Source: Acidobacteriota bacterium (GTDB lineage: Bacteria; Acidobacteriota; Polarisedimenticolia; JBFMGF01). Taken from it: 32,000 bases of DNA. The position numbers and the translations under genes are program-made. The DNA lies in contig JBFMGF010000054.1 of assembly GCA_040752675.1 (NCBI GenBank), positions 1 through 32,000 of the forward strand. Direction: 5' to 3'. Below, piece by piece: positions 23,201 through 31,549 of the stretch (the first letter of the stretch is position 1; each line of letters begins with the position of its first letter). The notes under the pieces are model-generated. The model searched no databases, was not told the DNA's origin, and saw only the letters and a program-made list of their open reading frames with translations.

Positions 23201-26200
23201 GATCTCTTTCATCCAGCAAGGCGCGGCGCTGAAATTCAAGTCTGAGGATCTCCCGACATCCAGCTCTTCGACGCAGGGCAATAACAACGGGATTCTGGAT
23301 CTGGAAGATGGGTACTACTTGAAGGCAGTATATCAGGATGTTTCTGACCAGAGATTCTCCATGATTAAAGCGGACTGCACGGTAAGGTTGCAGAGCGGAA
23401 CAAAGATCTGGCAGTGGGGCAGAAACTACGCTTACTACCTGGACGGAGGTTGCGAAGTCAACGGCATAGGCAGGTCCTTGCCCGACAAATACCCGGATAA
23501 AGAAGAAAAAATCGTTTACTGGATCGCCATTCTCAACGGCGAAGGAACAGACCTTGTCGATCTCGAAGCCGAATTGAGAGCCGTTGTGCCTGATTCAGAC
23601 AACAATGATGATCCAGGAAGATTGAATAACAGTCTATCATCCTTTATAAACATCCTGAATCCGCAAAAAGTCGTTGGAAAGCTCGATTCCGGCTCAGCCA
23701 TGATAATACCATTCGAGATCGAAGTCGTAGGAAATCCGACTTTCCCATCGGACAAAATCGAAATGGTTCTTGGTATCAGCGCAACCAAGAATGGAAAGTC
23801 GGTAAAGGAGTACCAGGCATTCTCACATCAACTCGATGCAGACGACGAGGTTCTCCACTTCTCAACGGATTTCCCGACGGGTGGAACGGTCACCAAAGAT
23901 TACGACAACAACGAGTATGTCGGGCCACTCGATACAGGAAAGAAGCAGGGTGGACAGCTCGATGCTCCTGGAGAGGATTTTGACCTCTGGTATGAGAGAG
24001 TCCAGTTCGACGACATGACAACCACCGCATATGGCGGCGGAAACCCAGGCTTCAATGGTCCCTGGGACTTTAACACCAACGGGGAAGATTTCCGGACAGG
24101 CATTCACCCGAAATCAACAGAGGGAACCAACTATATAACGAACTGGGGAGAAGATAAAAACTTTAATGATATTCTAGACACGGGCGAAGACAGGGAGCCC
24201 GCTGACGATACACTCAGCCAGAACTGGGCCAACAAAGGAGGTTGCGGATTCCAGACCAAAGGATCCGAGCCAGAAGCATGGAAGGGTGGTGCATGGCATA
24301 CAGGAACAATATTCAATGACCAGCAAACAGGACAAGTAGGATGTCTCACACCAACGAAACCAGGAGGAGCAATAAAATGCCAGCCCTATGAAACAAGATC
24401 TGGAACAAACAATGCGGATTACTGGAAGGAATTCCTCAAGACGCCGGACATCAATAAGGTCCATGTCAATAACGATGCCAATGGATTCTCGTACTACGTT
24501 GAATTCGGTTACGATGCCGTCCAGTGGAACCAGCAGGTCGATCTTAACGATACGCTGACGGTTGTCACCTGGGAACTCGATACAGATACGGAATCAGACG
24601 ATGAAATCAGCTTCATCGATGACTGGGTATTCAACGGCTTCTCGGGAAAGATGGGGCTCAAGTCCGGTGGTAACGGAAACTTGATCGACGGCTTCTCTGC
24701 CTTTGCTCCATCAAACGCAGTGGGCGATCAGACAAACGGGACCGTCGGCAATAACAGAGTGGGAAGAAGAGGATGCGCCTTTGAAGACCTCACCGCGGAC
24801 CAGCGAGACCAACCTCATGGACTTGCCAAACCGCCGGATGATGATGCTGATAACGATTGCGACTGGGACAGCAACGGCGACGGCACGATCAACAGCAGTG
24901 ACTGCGACGGCTCCACGGATGAATTCGTAACGGCCAATGGACCCTACAAGAACTTCGGCACCGGCTGGCCCAGGACAAATGGACTCCGGCCCGGAGAAAC
25001 CTTCGAAGACTATTACGGCGATTCCGGAAAGAAGTTTGCAGCCGCCTTCGGTTTCTGGGTATATGAAGGGAGCCAGTCCAATACACCAGTAGGAAATGGT
25101 TATGGATTAGCCATTGACGACGTTGCAATTGAATGGGACGAGATGCATCCCATCGCCGATCAGACGGATTGCAGCACGAACGGACAGTGCGCCTCGATGT
25201 CAATCAAGACCATCTACATGTATGAAGGCCTGTCTCTGGTTCCTGTAAGCATACTGGACGTCAATGCCGAAACCACACAGGGCGTGGGTCCAACCTGGGA
25301 TAAGGATGACACATCCTCGGTTGACATACAGGATGCCGACAGTGATGGTCTCAAAGAAATCAGGATACTTGCCTACTCGGAAGCCGAGCCGAATGGGGAA
25401 TATTTCTGGCTCGAACAGAAAGCATCCGGCTCCTTCGAGTACACTGGAAACGTCCCGATATCCACGGGATTTGATGAGGATGGAGTCATCTTCGTCAAGG
25501 TTGATGGAACCGATCTCCCGACTCTCTACATAAAATATGTGGATAAGAGTGATGGTGTGCATGTTTACAACCATGGCACCGATGGATGTCCCGGAAAATG
25601 CGGCGTTGACGATGACAAATATGGACCCGATGGGGCGCCGGGATCCAAAGATTACGACGACGATGGAGATGGAACGGTGGATGAGGCTGATGAGTGGTGC
25701 ATGGGTCCGGGCGGAACCCCCGTCGGCGATGATGACTGCGATAATCTAACTGACGAAGCCGATGAGCATTGTCCGCTTGCCGGCGGTGGATACCTGAGGC
25801 CTTACGGAGATGACAATTGCGGCTGCCCGATCAATCCTATCTTTTACGGCTCTTCCATCTCATACCCCGTCGGAAGAATGTCCGTGGAACTCGTCACCAT
25901 CGTCGATGACAATGGAGACCATGACGGCTTTGCCGATCAAAACGAAACTGTGACGATGGAAGTCACGTTGAGAAACCTTGCAAGAGCCGAGGGGGAATTC
26001 ATAGATCTGACGAATGTAGTGGCAAAGATCCAGGCCTCCGATCTGAATAACGACGGCACGATCAACGTTGACTGCATCACGGATAGCTCCGGTAGCTACG
26101 GTGATATCCCGAAAAGAGAGGCCAGAACCAATTCCACCGACAGGTTCCAGTTCCAGGTCAAAGACGTGAATAGAAGTGGAGTCTATCAGGACCTCGACGC

Positions 26201-28247
26201 AGAGTTCCTGCTGACAGTCACCTCCAACGAGATCGACGGAACATACATGCCTCTCAAGATAACCGTTCCGTTAGACCTCGATGCGTCCGGAGGCTCGGCG
26301 GATCATATTACATGGACGGCGGGTTTTGAATCAGGCGAATCCAAGTTTGAGTTTGTAAGAGTGGCGGCAGCAGATGGACAGAGATGTCAGTACAACGATC
26401 CCGCCAATCCAAACTCCAACAGCTATGGAAGAGAAAACTGCAACATCGACACCGTGTTCTTAGATCAAGACTGGCACATTCATGACACATCTGCATCTAT
26501 CCCATCAAATAGTAGAAGAGCTTACCTGGGTTCAAACTCGCTGCACTGGGGATACCATGAAAACCCTGCCAGCGCTTCAGGGGATACGGAGCATTTGGCG
26601 GAAATGAACATTGCCAGAACCATCAACCACATCAATCTCGGGCTCAACGACGCCACAAATAAAGCCATTCTATCCTTCAAGCAGCAATGCTCCCTGCTAG
26701 ATTCGAGAGGCACCAACACTCCATGGATGGAGACCGCGGACAGGGCAGTCGTCATGGTGGCAAGAACCGATGCCAGCGGAAACGTTCAGGGGAACTGGAT
26801 CAAGATCTTTCCATTCACCAATGTCTACAACTTCCAGGGAACGGATAACTTCGTTAACTGCCTCTTCGATCCGACGGATGACGGTTCTACCGAGGATGAC
26901 TTCTTCCCGAACAGCCTGAGGCTCGGTCCAAGCAGCACCTGCTTCCCGGAATTCGCCTTTTCCTGGATGGGTGAAACCAACTACAGGGCGACTTTCGATC
27001 CAGAGGACACCGGAAACGGCGACGGCCCGGGTCTTCAGGGATCATCGGGTCCCGGAACATGGGTTGAGAGCAAGTTCAACCTGGAAAGACTCCAGGGATA
27101 CAGGATCAAACTCCGATTCCTTGCTACATCTATCGAGAACTACCCGATGCAAACTGGAACTCAATTAGGCTACTCTGAACCTTATACCTGGTTCGATGAC
27201 GGATGGTACATCGACGATGTCAAGATCACCAATACCGTCACGACAGCTTTCACCATGAGTCCTGATGCCGATACGCCGCCTGCAGCCACCTGTCCCTTAG
27301 ATCCATCGCAGAACTGCACGACAATCACGCCTGACATCAAATGTGCCGATGATGGCGTCGATAATGATCAGGATGGCACGATCGATGAAACAGGCGAAGA
27401 CAACTGCAAACTGCTGGCTCCCGGTCATAAAGTTACGCTGACATCCTCCGGAACGTCAGCCGACAAGTGCGTTGATGGAACATTCCAGTATCAGTGGTGG
27501 ATCGATAATGACGGAGACGGTACGATCGAGGGAACCGACACGATGCTGTACGACTGGAGCGACAGGTACTACTACTTCGATGCACCAACTGCCGACACAT
27601 GGTACTGTGTTAAAGCGGTTTGTTCTTCGGATAAGGAGACATGCATAGATACAGCATGCGTTCTCGTGGATGTCTACGAGGGGTGCTTCGCCGAGATCTG
27701 CGACGGTCTGGACAACGACTGTGACGGCACAGTCGATAACGGGCTGACTTTCGATGTTGATGCTGATGGTCATTCAACGCCTGACTCCTGCGCCGGCACC
27801 AAGGATGATTGCGACGACAACGACAATACAGTCTATCCAGGTGCAACCGAAATCTGCGATAGCAAGGACAACGACTGCGACGTCACCATCGATGAAGGAG
27901 CACTGCCGTTGAAAGTCACCGGCCTTGCCTTCTTATCCAAGAACAAGAACACCTTCGGCTGGAATGCTGCTCTCTGCGGAACTGCATATGATACGGTTAA
28001 GGGTGATCTCAAACTGTTGAGAAGCACGAAGGGCGATTTCAGCACAACCGTTACGGGTTGCCTCGAGAATGATGATACGGATACTCAGGCCACGGATACA
28101 AACAATCCGCCTGCGAACGGTGAGGGATTCTACTATCTGACAAGAGCGGTCAACAGCTATGGCAACGGCACATACAATACCGAAACGGCAAAGCAGATTG
28201 GAGACAGAGACGCCGAGATCAATAGCGATCCAGAGAGTTGCCCGTAA
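20265..28247 (+). CDS. Giant secreted subtilisin-like (S8) protease with Asp-rich calcium motifs and MopE-type C-terminal motifs
   Basis: The 2660-residue protein has a signal peptide (about 1-27), a Ser/Thr/Asn-rich low-complexity stretch (to about 75) and a propeptide-like region (to about 330). The S8 domain has Asp347 (VVDTG), His408 (YTHG), oxyanion Asn533 (SAGNS) and Ser635 (GTSFSS), so the tetrad is intact. A beta-sandwich follows. A long tail carries at least ten Asp-rich motifs of the DNDGDGTIDE type, a MAM or immune-inhibitor-A-like region (about 2010-2325, ending GWYIDDVKI), a MopE-type pair (EICDGLDNDCDG and EICDSKDNDCD) and a fibronectin-like end (about 2548-2660). No sorting signal (LPXTG, PEP-CTERM or type 9) is visible at the C-terminus. 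AGGAGGAGG lies three bases before the ATG. It is monocistronic with a strong terminator. It is likely a calcium-stabilised extracellular protease. Confidence 0.88.
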   Translation: MQNRYSFWRIFSVILALIALSITTFSAAEENVPDVKKKLNSSSSGTISVTVGNTNQAKPNDSGATTASVTAGNSAEDPNKVIMKKPVLYQRSNYVWPYLTGPYYGEVPPEFVSSPYYLKTMVGSFDTRSGLFDIPGELKKGILLQTTDTMQYFIAQFNPDYFDYGKFEVTRKEFENLGVQFFDYLSNRAHIVLLNSSNYPIVASSPKIQFLEPYHPALKIAPNVGKIPLPDPVAAISPVYSLVVMLFPNEPAIVASQKISQMGGMIKFVYGNTIYVDIDRSKIGEIASLEAVRGVFEVAPHFPHGEETTTVMQTGDYNEGAVPYFDVGVDGGGGGGIANPQYLQVVDTGASYDAGDLSNTRSDPGYPADPTIPNPSHRKIYLYKTTGSWGGSGDYKSCDDVASGGYTHGQVVSATALGNASDVDPSYGEGWYFYDSNDNPWKIDGVAKGAKLLFYDDYITPASGACDEGGSPTKSFYGGTPGSGILGDGYSNGARGTNYSFGSDSQVYDAHPQQIDEFLFENQEAMVFISAGNSSSDTNADGTADERTIGSPANSKNAIVVGGSGNAGYTNWRADFSSVGPVGSTSKPRVAPLLMAPAVDYGLQGISSEYSCKSQDNDQTGTVVCNSTNNNSGTSFSSPAAMGASAIVRDYFAQGFYPDGTSSDAGNDADKVPVISGALVKAILIASAEFMDGAYISKKYRFNNEIGYGRIELRNVLPLITDPSTPVGLIIDDQGLSTGQGISPNDSVIIEFQVTDTTIPLKAAVAWIDGTSTSPYGEDLINDLDLELWFDSNGNGSLDSNEHLYWGNYFTEDKDKDGTLDSGEDNDGDGTIDQSEWSLEVKNSGANASRDTFNVNEGIFVSTSDLARDNNSDGTIDEELSGTWILKISAKLANLEAQKYAAAIAGGCVAGSSIRFDKSPVVCNDIVHVIVNEVDEAGDPGSGLTPSVISGRTTVYVIDPGPDRQIDTTDDVTVDTETGISFIQQGAALKFKSEDLPTSSSSTQGNNNGILDLEDGYYLKAVYQDVSDQRFSMIKADCTVRLQSGTKIWQWGRNYAYYLDGGCEVNGIGRSLPDKYPDKEEKIVYWIAILNGEGTDLVDLEAELRAVVPDSDNNDDPGRLNNSLSSFINILNPQKVVGKLDSGSAMIIPFEIEVVGNPTFPSDKIEMVLGISATKNGKSVKEYQAFSHQLDADDEVLHFSTDFPTGGTVTKDYDNNEYVGPLDTGKKQGGQLDAPGEDFDLWYERVQFDDMTTTAYGGGNPGFNGPWDFNTNGEDFRTGIHPKSTEGTNYITNWGEDKNFNDILDTGEDREPADDTLSQNWANKGGCGFQTKGSEPEAWKGGAWHTGTIFNDQQTGQVGCLTPTKPGGAIKCQPYETRSGTNNADYWKEFLKTPDINKVHVNNDANGFSYYVEFGYDAVQWNQQVDLNDTLTVVTWELDTDTESDDEISFIDDWVFNGFSGKMGLKSGGNGNLIDGFSAFAPSNAVGDQTNGTVGNNRVGRRGCAFEDLTADQRDQPHGLAKPPDDDADNDCDWDSNGDGTINSSDCDGSTDEFVTANGPYKNFGTGWPRTNGLRPGETFEDYYGDSGKKFAAAFGFWVYEGSQSNTPVGNGYGLAIDDVAIEWDEMHPIADQTDCSTNGQCASMSIKTIYMYEGLSLVPVSILDVNAETTQGVGPTWDKDDTSSVDIQDADSDGLKEIRILAYSEAEPNGEYFWLEQKASGSFEYTGNVPISTGFDEDGVIFVKVDGTDLPTLYIKYVDKSDGVHVYNHGTDGCPGKCGVDDDKYGPDGAPGSKDYDDDGDGTVDEADEWCMGPGGTPVGDDDCDNLTDEADEHCPLAGGGYLRPYGDDNCGCPINPIFYGSSISYPVGRMSVELVTIVDDNGDHDGFADQNETVTMEVTLRNLARAEGEFIDLTNVVAKIQASDLNNDGTINVDCITDSSGSYGDIPKREARTNSTDRFQFQVKDVNRSGVYQDLDAEFLLTVTSNEIDGTYMPLKITVPLDLDASGGSADHITWTAGFESGESKFEFVRVAAADGQRCQYNDPANPNSNSYGRENCNIDTVFLDQDWHIHDTSASIPSNSRRAYLGSNSLHWGYHENPASASGDTEHLAEMNIARTINHINLGLNDATNKAILSFKQQCSLLDSRGTNTPWMETADRAVVMVARTDASGNVQGNWIKIFPFTNVYNFQGTDNFVNCLFDPTDDGSTEDDFFPNSLRLGPSSTCFPEFAFSWMGETNYRATFDPEDTGNGDGPGLQGSSGPGTWVESKFNLERLQGYRIKLRFLATSIENYPMQTGTQLGYSEPYTWFDDGWYIDDVKITNTVTTAFTMSPDADTPPAATCPLDPSQNCTTITPDIKCADDGVDNDQDGTIDETGEDNCKLLAPGHKVTLTSSGTSADKCVDGTFQYQWWIDNDGDGTIEGTDTMLYDWSDRYYYFDAPTADTWYCVKAVCSSDKETCIDTACVLVDVYEGCFAEICDGLDNDCDGTVDNGLTFDVDADGHSTPDSCAGTKDDCDDNDNTVYPGATEICDSKDNDCDVTIDEGALPLKVTGLAFLSKNKNTFGWNAALCGTAYDTVKGDLKLLRSTKGDFSTTVTGCLENDDTDTQATDTNNPPANGEGFYYLTRAVNSYGNGTYNTETAKQIGDRDAEINSDPESCP
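22635..22902 (+). repeat. Asp-rich calcium-type motif cluster 1 in the giant protease
   Basis: Encodes DSNGNGSLDSNE, DKDKDGTLDSGE, DNDGDGTIDQSE and, after a gap, DNNSDGTIDEE. These follow the D-x-[DN]-x-D-G-x-[IL]-D spacing of EF-hand-like and thrombospondin type 3-like calcium loops. It lies shortly after the catalytic domain. Confidence 0.75.
24838..24924 (+). repeat. Asp/Cys-rich calcium-type motif cluster 2 in the giant protease
   Basis: Encodes DDDADNDCDWDSNGDGTINS followed by DCDGSTDE. Here Cys residues are interleaved with the Asp ladder, unlike cluster 1, and resemble the later MopE-type motifs. Confidence 0.7.
25651..25770 (+). repeat. Tandem Asp-rich motif pair (cluster 3) in the giant protease
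   Basis: Encodes DDDGDGTVDEADEWC and DDDCDNLTDEADEHC, about 25 residues apart. The two units are close copies of each other and each ends in DEADE-x-C. Confidence 0.7.
27351..27899 (+). repeat. C-terminal Asp/Cys motif series with MopE-type pair
   Basis: Encodes DGVDNDQDGTIDETGEDNC, DNDGDGTIEGTD, then the MopE-type motifs EICDGLDNDCDGTVDNG and ATEICDSKDNDCDVTIDEG, with DDCDDNDNTVYPG between them. The last pair matches the Metal_MopE motif pattern (E-x-C-D-G/S-x-D-N-D-C-D), named after a Methylococcus copper-responsive surface protein. Confidence 0.78.
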
Positions 28248-28270
28248 CAGAGTGATGGCAGCTAATCCAA

Positions 28271-28297
28271 GGGGCTGAAATTCAGCCCCCTTTTTTT
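28271..28297 (+). terminator. Intrinsic terminator of the giant protease gene
   Basis: GGGGCTG (28271-28277), loop AAATT, CAGCCCC (28283-28289), then seven T residues (28291-28297). It lies 23 bp after the stop codon. On the other strand no T-run follows, so it is not a strong terminator for ruvB. Confidence 0.9.
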
Positions 28298-28312
28298 ATC
28301 GCCTATCGAGGA

Positions 28313-29344
28313 TTACCAGAGATTCTTCTGTTTGTGTTTGTTGCTGGATTTGTGAAAGCCGAGGTGTTTGATGGCACGCTCGGTGACTTTTCTTCCTTTG
28401 GGAGTTCGATCCAGGAAACCGATCTGGATCAGGTAGGGTTCATAGATCTCTTCGATTGTGTCTTTCTCTTCCCCGATGGCCGCCGACAGGGTGTTGAGTC
28501 CAACCGGCCCACCGCTGAATTTTTCGAGGATTGTTAGGAGAAGCTTCCTGTCTATCTCATCCAACCCGTAGGAATCGACATCGAGTCGTTCCAGAGCCTC
28601 CTTCGTTCTTCCAGCCCTGATCCTCCCATCCCCGCTGATCTGGGCGAAGTCTCTGACCCTTCTCAGGAGCCTGTTGGCGATTCTTGGTGTCCCCCTCGAC
28701 CTCATCGCTATCTCCATGGAGGCATCTGGATCGATGGGGATAGACAGAATTCCTGCAGACCTCCGGACGATCGTTGCCAGGTTGTCGGAATTGTAGAAAT
28801 CAAGATGATGGATGATGCCAAATCGATCCCTGAGAGGAGATGTCAGGAGCCCCACTCTTGTAGATGCCCCGACGAGAGTGAACCTCGGTATGTCAATCTT
28901 CACGGAGCGGGCGCTGGGCCCCTGCCCGATTATGATATCAATCCTGTACTCTTCCATGGCAGGATACAGGATCTCCTCGATCGCAGCGCTCAGCCGGTGA
29001 ATCTCATCGATGAAGAGAACATCGTGTTCCTCCAGATTGGTGAGAATGGCTGCGAGGTCTCCTGATTTCTCGATGGCGGGACCTGATGTCGCCTTGATCC
29101 CGGAGCCCATTTCGTTGGCTATGATGTAGGCAAGGGTTGTCTTTCCGAGCCCTGGAGGTCCGTACAGCAGGACATGGTCAAGCGGTTCCTTCCTCTTCTT
29201 GGCTGCCTCGACGAAGACTTTCAGATTCTCCTTGACCTTCACTTGCCCGATAAATTCCGAGAGGAGGCGTGGGCGGAGGGTTGATTCGAACTGCTGGTCT
29301 TCCTCCGTTCTCCGGGATGTCGTGAGCTCCTTCTCATCGTCCAT
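28313..29344 (-). CDS. ruvB: Holliday junction branch-migration ATPase RuvB
   Basis: The 343-residue AAA+ motor has the usual RuvB layout: the [12 protein letters not shown] start, Walker [12 protein letters not shown], Walker [11 protein letters not shown], sensor region [12 protein letters not shown], arginine-finger region PLRDRFG, and a C-terminal winged helix ([16 protein letters not shown]). Two hexameric rings drive branch migration on RuvA-bound four-way junctions during recombination repair. It lies 6 bp after the ruvA stop with a GAGGTGAGAAGAG ribosome region, as the last gene of the yebC-ruvCAB run. Confidence 0.98.
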   Translation of the reverse strand: MDDEKELTTSRRTEEDQQFESTLRPRLLSEFIGQVKVKENLKVFVEAAKKRKEPLDHVLLYGPPGLGKTTLAYIIANEMGSGIKATSGPAIEKSGDLAAILTNLEEHDVLFIDEIHRLSAAIEEILYPAMEEYRIDIIIGQGPSARSVKIDIPRFTLVGASTRVGLLTSPLRDRFGIIHHLDFYNSDNLATIVRRSAGILSIPIDPDASMEIAMRSRGTPRIANRLLRRVRDFAQISGDGRIRAGRTKEALERLDVDSYGLDEIDRKLLLTILEKFSGGPVGLNTLSAAIGEEKDTIEEIYEPYLIQIGFLDRTPKGRKVTERAIKHLGFHKSSNKHKQKNLW

Positions 29345-29350
29345 CTCTTC

Positions 29351-29989
29351 TCACCTCTTTATCATTATCTGTTTCAGCGATCTCCTGAAGAGATCCTCAA
29401 AGACAGGCAGCTCCTCAGGATGGTCTTTGCTGAATGATGCGAATGATTCCTCGACCGCCTTCCTGGCGGTTGCTCTGGGAAATCCAAGATTTGAGAGGGC
29501 GGAAATGGCATCATCAAAGAGAGCCTGCGCCCCTGGATCCACTTTTCTCCATTTCCAATCCTCCGCTTGCCCGGCTTCATCAACGGGAAGTTCGGCGAGT
29601 TTGTCCTTCAATTCCAGAGCAATCCTCTCGGCGATCTTCTTTCCTATCCCGGGGATCGTCTTCAACTTCTCTGAATCGCCGCCTCGGATTGCCCTGACCA
29701 GCTCCATGAAGTCAATACCCGACAGGATGTTGATGGCCAGCCTGGGACCTATCCCGGAGATGGAGATGAGCCTTTCGAACAGAAGCTTCTCCTCCCTTGT
29801 GAGAAATCCATAAAGATTGATTGAATCTTCTTTCAGATGAGTATAGATCTCCAGAGAGACAGGTTTTCCATCCTCGATCTTGAAGTAGGTGGAAAGAGGA
29901 ACGCTGACATCGTAGCCGATCCCGTTAACATCGATTACAAGAAAGTTCGGTTTTCGAAAAACTATCTCTCCTGTCAATCTCCCGATCAT
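29351..29989 (-). CDS. ruvA: Holliday junction-binding protein RuvA
   Basis: The 212-residue protein starts MIGRLTGEIVFRKPNFLVID (OB-fold domain I). Domain II has two helix-hairpin-helix motifs (SISGIGPRLAINILSG and TIPGIGKKIAERIALELKDK), then an acidic linker and the domain III three-helix bundle that contacts RuvB (ALFDDAISALSNLGF). RuvA tetramers hold the junction flat and load RuvB. Its ATG overlaps the ruvC stop as ATGA, indicating coupled translation. Confidence 0.97.
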   Translation of the reverse strand: MIGRLTGEIVFRKPNFLVIDVNGIGYDVSVPLSTYFKIEDGKPVSLEIYTHLKEDSINLYGFLTREEKLLFERLISISGIGPRLAINILSGIDFMELVRAIRGGDSEKLKTIPGIGKKIAERIALELKDKLAELPVDEAGQAEDWKWRKVDPGAQALFDDAISALSNLGFPRATARKAVEESFASFSKDHPEELPVFEDLFRRSLKQIMIKR

Positions 29990-30525
29990 ATTTTTCTCTT
30001 ATTTTTCTCCTGTCTGACTTGCCCATGGAGTTCTTCTTTTCCGTGAGCACTCTCCCATCTTCTCATGTTGTGAGCATGGCATATGGCGACGGCAAGGGCA
30101 TCGGATGCATCGGCCGTGTGCGGATAGCTTGTTAGATGGAGAAGCCTCATGGTCATTAGCTGAACCTGCCTCTTGTCGGCTCTTCCATATCCCGTCACTG
30201 CTTTCTTGACCTCCAATGGACTGTATTCATAGAAAGTGGTCCTGGATCGGAGCACGGCCAGGAGGATGACTCCTCTAACCTGTCCGAGTTTCAAAGCCGA
30301 CTTGACGTTTGTTGCGAAGAAAACCTCCTCCACCGCAATGGCAGAAGGCCTATGTTTTTGAATGATTGTTTCTATTCCAGCAAATATCTTCGTCAGAGAG
30401 GAAGAACCATCGTTCGTAGCGCTGAATATGGTTCCCGATTCGATATGTCTGATCGCGTTATTCTGGAACTCAATGATGCCAAACCCTGTCGCGCGGGTCC
30501 CGGGGTCTATGCCAAGGATCTTCAC
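29986..30525 (-). CDS. ruvC: Holliday junction resolvase RuvC
   Basis: The 179-residue RNase H-fold endonuclease has Asp7 (GIDPGT), the Glu pair in AVEEVFF and the C-terminal Asp residues of ADASDALAVAICH, the expected four acidic metal-binding positions. It cuts four-way junctions symmetrically. The start is GTG at 30525, directly after the yebC TAA (TAAGTG), so no room for a separate promoter exists and the gene is read from the yebC transcript. The tail after the last catalytic helix is lysine-rich. Confidence 0.96.
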   Translation of the reverse strand: MKILGIDPGTRATGFGIIEFQNNAIRHIESGTIFSATNDGSSSLTKIFAGIETIIQKHRPSAIAVEEVFFATNVKSALKLGQVRGVILLAVLRSRTTFYEYSPLEVKKAVTGYGRADKRQVQLMTMRLLHLTSYPHTADASDALAVAICHAHNMRRWESAHGKEELHGQVRQEKNKRKI

Positions 30526-31272
30526 TTAGGACTCATCCACGATTTCAGATTCGTCAATGTCAAAGTTCGCGAAGACATGCTGGACATCATCATGATCCTC
30601 GAGGATCTCGAGCAGGCCCAGGAGCTGCTGGGTCTTCTTTCCTTCAATCCTGACCCTGTTCTGAGGAATCATCGCAATCTGGGAAACTTCAACGGGTATC
30701 CCTTTCTTTTCAACGGCCATCTTCACTGCCTCGAAGTTCCCGGGGTCAGTGAATACCTCGTAGTTCTCTCCATCGATCCTCATGTCCTCTGCTCCGGCTT
30801 CAAGCACCGTTTCCATAAGGGATTCCTCGTCAATGCTCCTTCTCTGGATCACGAAGTACCCCTTCTTTGCAAACATCCATGAGACGCTGTTGGATTCTCC
30901 GAGATGCCCTCCATGCTTGCCGAAGAGATGCCTGATCTCCGGCGTAGTTCTGTTCTTGTTGTCCGTCATGGCCTCCACATAAATGGCAACACCCCCGGGA
31001 CCATAGCCCTCGTAAACGACTTCTTCAATTGAAACACCGGGAAGCTCCCCTGTTCCTTTTTGAATGGCCCTCTTGATGTTATCAGCAGGCATGTTGGCCG
31101 CCTTGGCATCGGTGATAGCGGCTCGGAGTCTCGCATTGCTGCCGGGGTCTCCTCCCCCTAACCTTGCCGCTACGGTGATCTCCTTGATGAGCTTCGTAAA
31201 GATTTTTCCCCTCCTGGCATCAGCGGCCGCCTTTTTATGCTTGATGGAACTCCACTTTGAATGTCCTGACAT
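30526..31272 (-). CDS. yebC: YebC/PmpR/TACO1-family protein
   Basis: The 248-residue product is of typical family length and begins with the signature [20 protein letters not shown], followed by [12 protein letters not shown] and [20 protein letters not shown]. Family members are described as transcription factors (PmpR) and as translation aids at proline stretches (YebC, TACO1). Acidic residues dominate the C-terminal end ([11 protein letters not shown]). It is often next to ruvC in bacteria, as here, where it leads the ruvCAB set with its own promoter and an AAGGGAAGAG ribosome site. Confidence 0.96.
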   Translation of the reverse strand: MSGHSKWSSIKHKKAAADARRGKIFTKLIKEITVAARLGGGDPGSNARLRAAITDAKAANMPADNIKRAIQKGTGELPGVSIEEVVYEGYGPGGVAIYVEAMTDNKNRTTPEIRHLFGKHGGHLGESNSVSWMFAKKGYFVIQRRSIDEESLMETVLEAGAEDMRIDGENYEVFTDPGNFEAVKMAVEKKGIPVEVSQIAMIPQNRVRIEGKKTQQLLGLLEILEDHDDVQHVFANFDIDESEIVDES

Positions 31273-31298
31273 CTCTTCTTCCCTTTTATTAGTGCATC

Positions 31299-31327
31299 AT
31301 TTTATCATAAGAGATTATCATTTTGAA
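31299..31327 (-). promoter_or_regulatory. Probable promoter of yebC-ruvCAB
   Basis: On the minus strand TTCAAA (31322-31327), 17-bp spacer, TAAAAT (31299-31304). Initiation near 31292 gives a 20-nt leader to the ATG at 31272. It lies downstream of the 5S terminator, so the repair genes have their own transcription start. Confidence 0.5.
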
Positions 31328-31371
31328 AACTGTCCTCTCGATCCGACGAGGCCTTCCCTGCCGGGCGCACC

Positions 31372-31403
31372 AAATAAAAAGCCCCTGTTCTTCAACAGGG
31401 GCT
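31372..31403 (-). terminator. Intrinsic terminator after the 5S rRNA gene
   Basis: On the minus strand AGCCCCTGTT (31394-31403), loop GAAG, AACAGGGGCT (31380-31389): a perfect 10-bp stem, then TTTTTATTT (to 31372). It lies 10 bp beyond the 5S 3' end. Confidence 0.93.
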
Positions 31404-31413
31404 ATAAAATTTA

Positions 31414-31531
<118 letters not shown>

Positions 31532-31549
31532 AGCTTTCATTCCCTTTTT

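Noticed and set aside
22688-27899. Dispersed GACGGCACGATCGA-like DNA repeats as a possible repeat array
   Set aside because: They encode the Asp-rich protein motifs in frame with varied spacing, so they reflect protein repeats and not a CRISPR or tandem DNA array.
28271-28297. Bidirectional terminator serving ruvB as well
   Set aside because: On the minus strand the hairpin is followed by TTGGATT, not a T-run.
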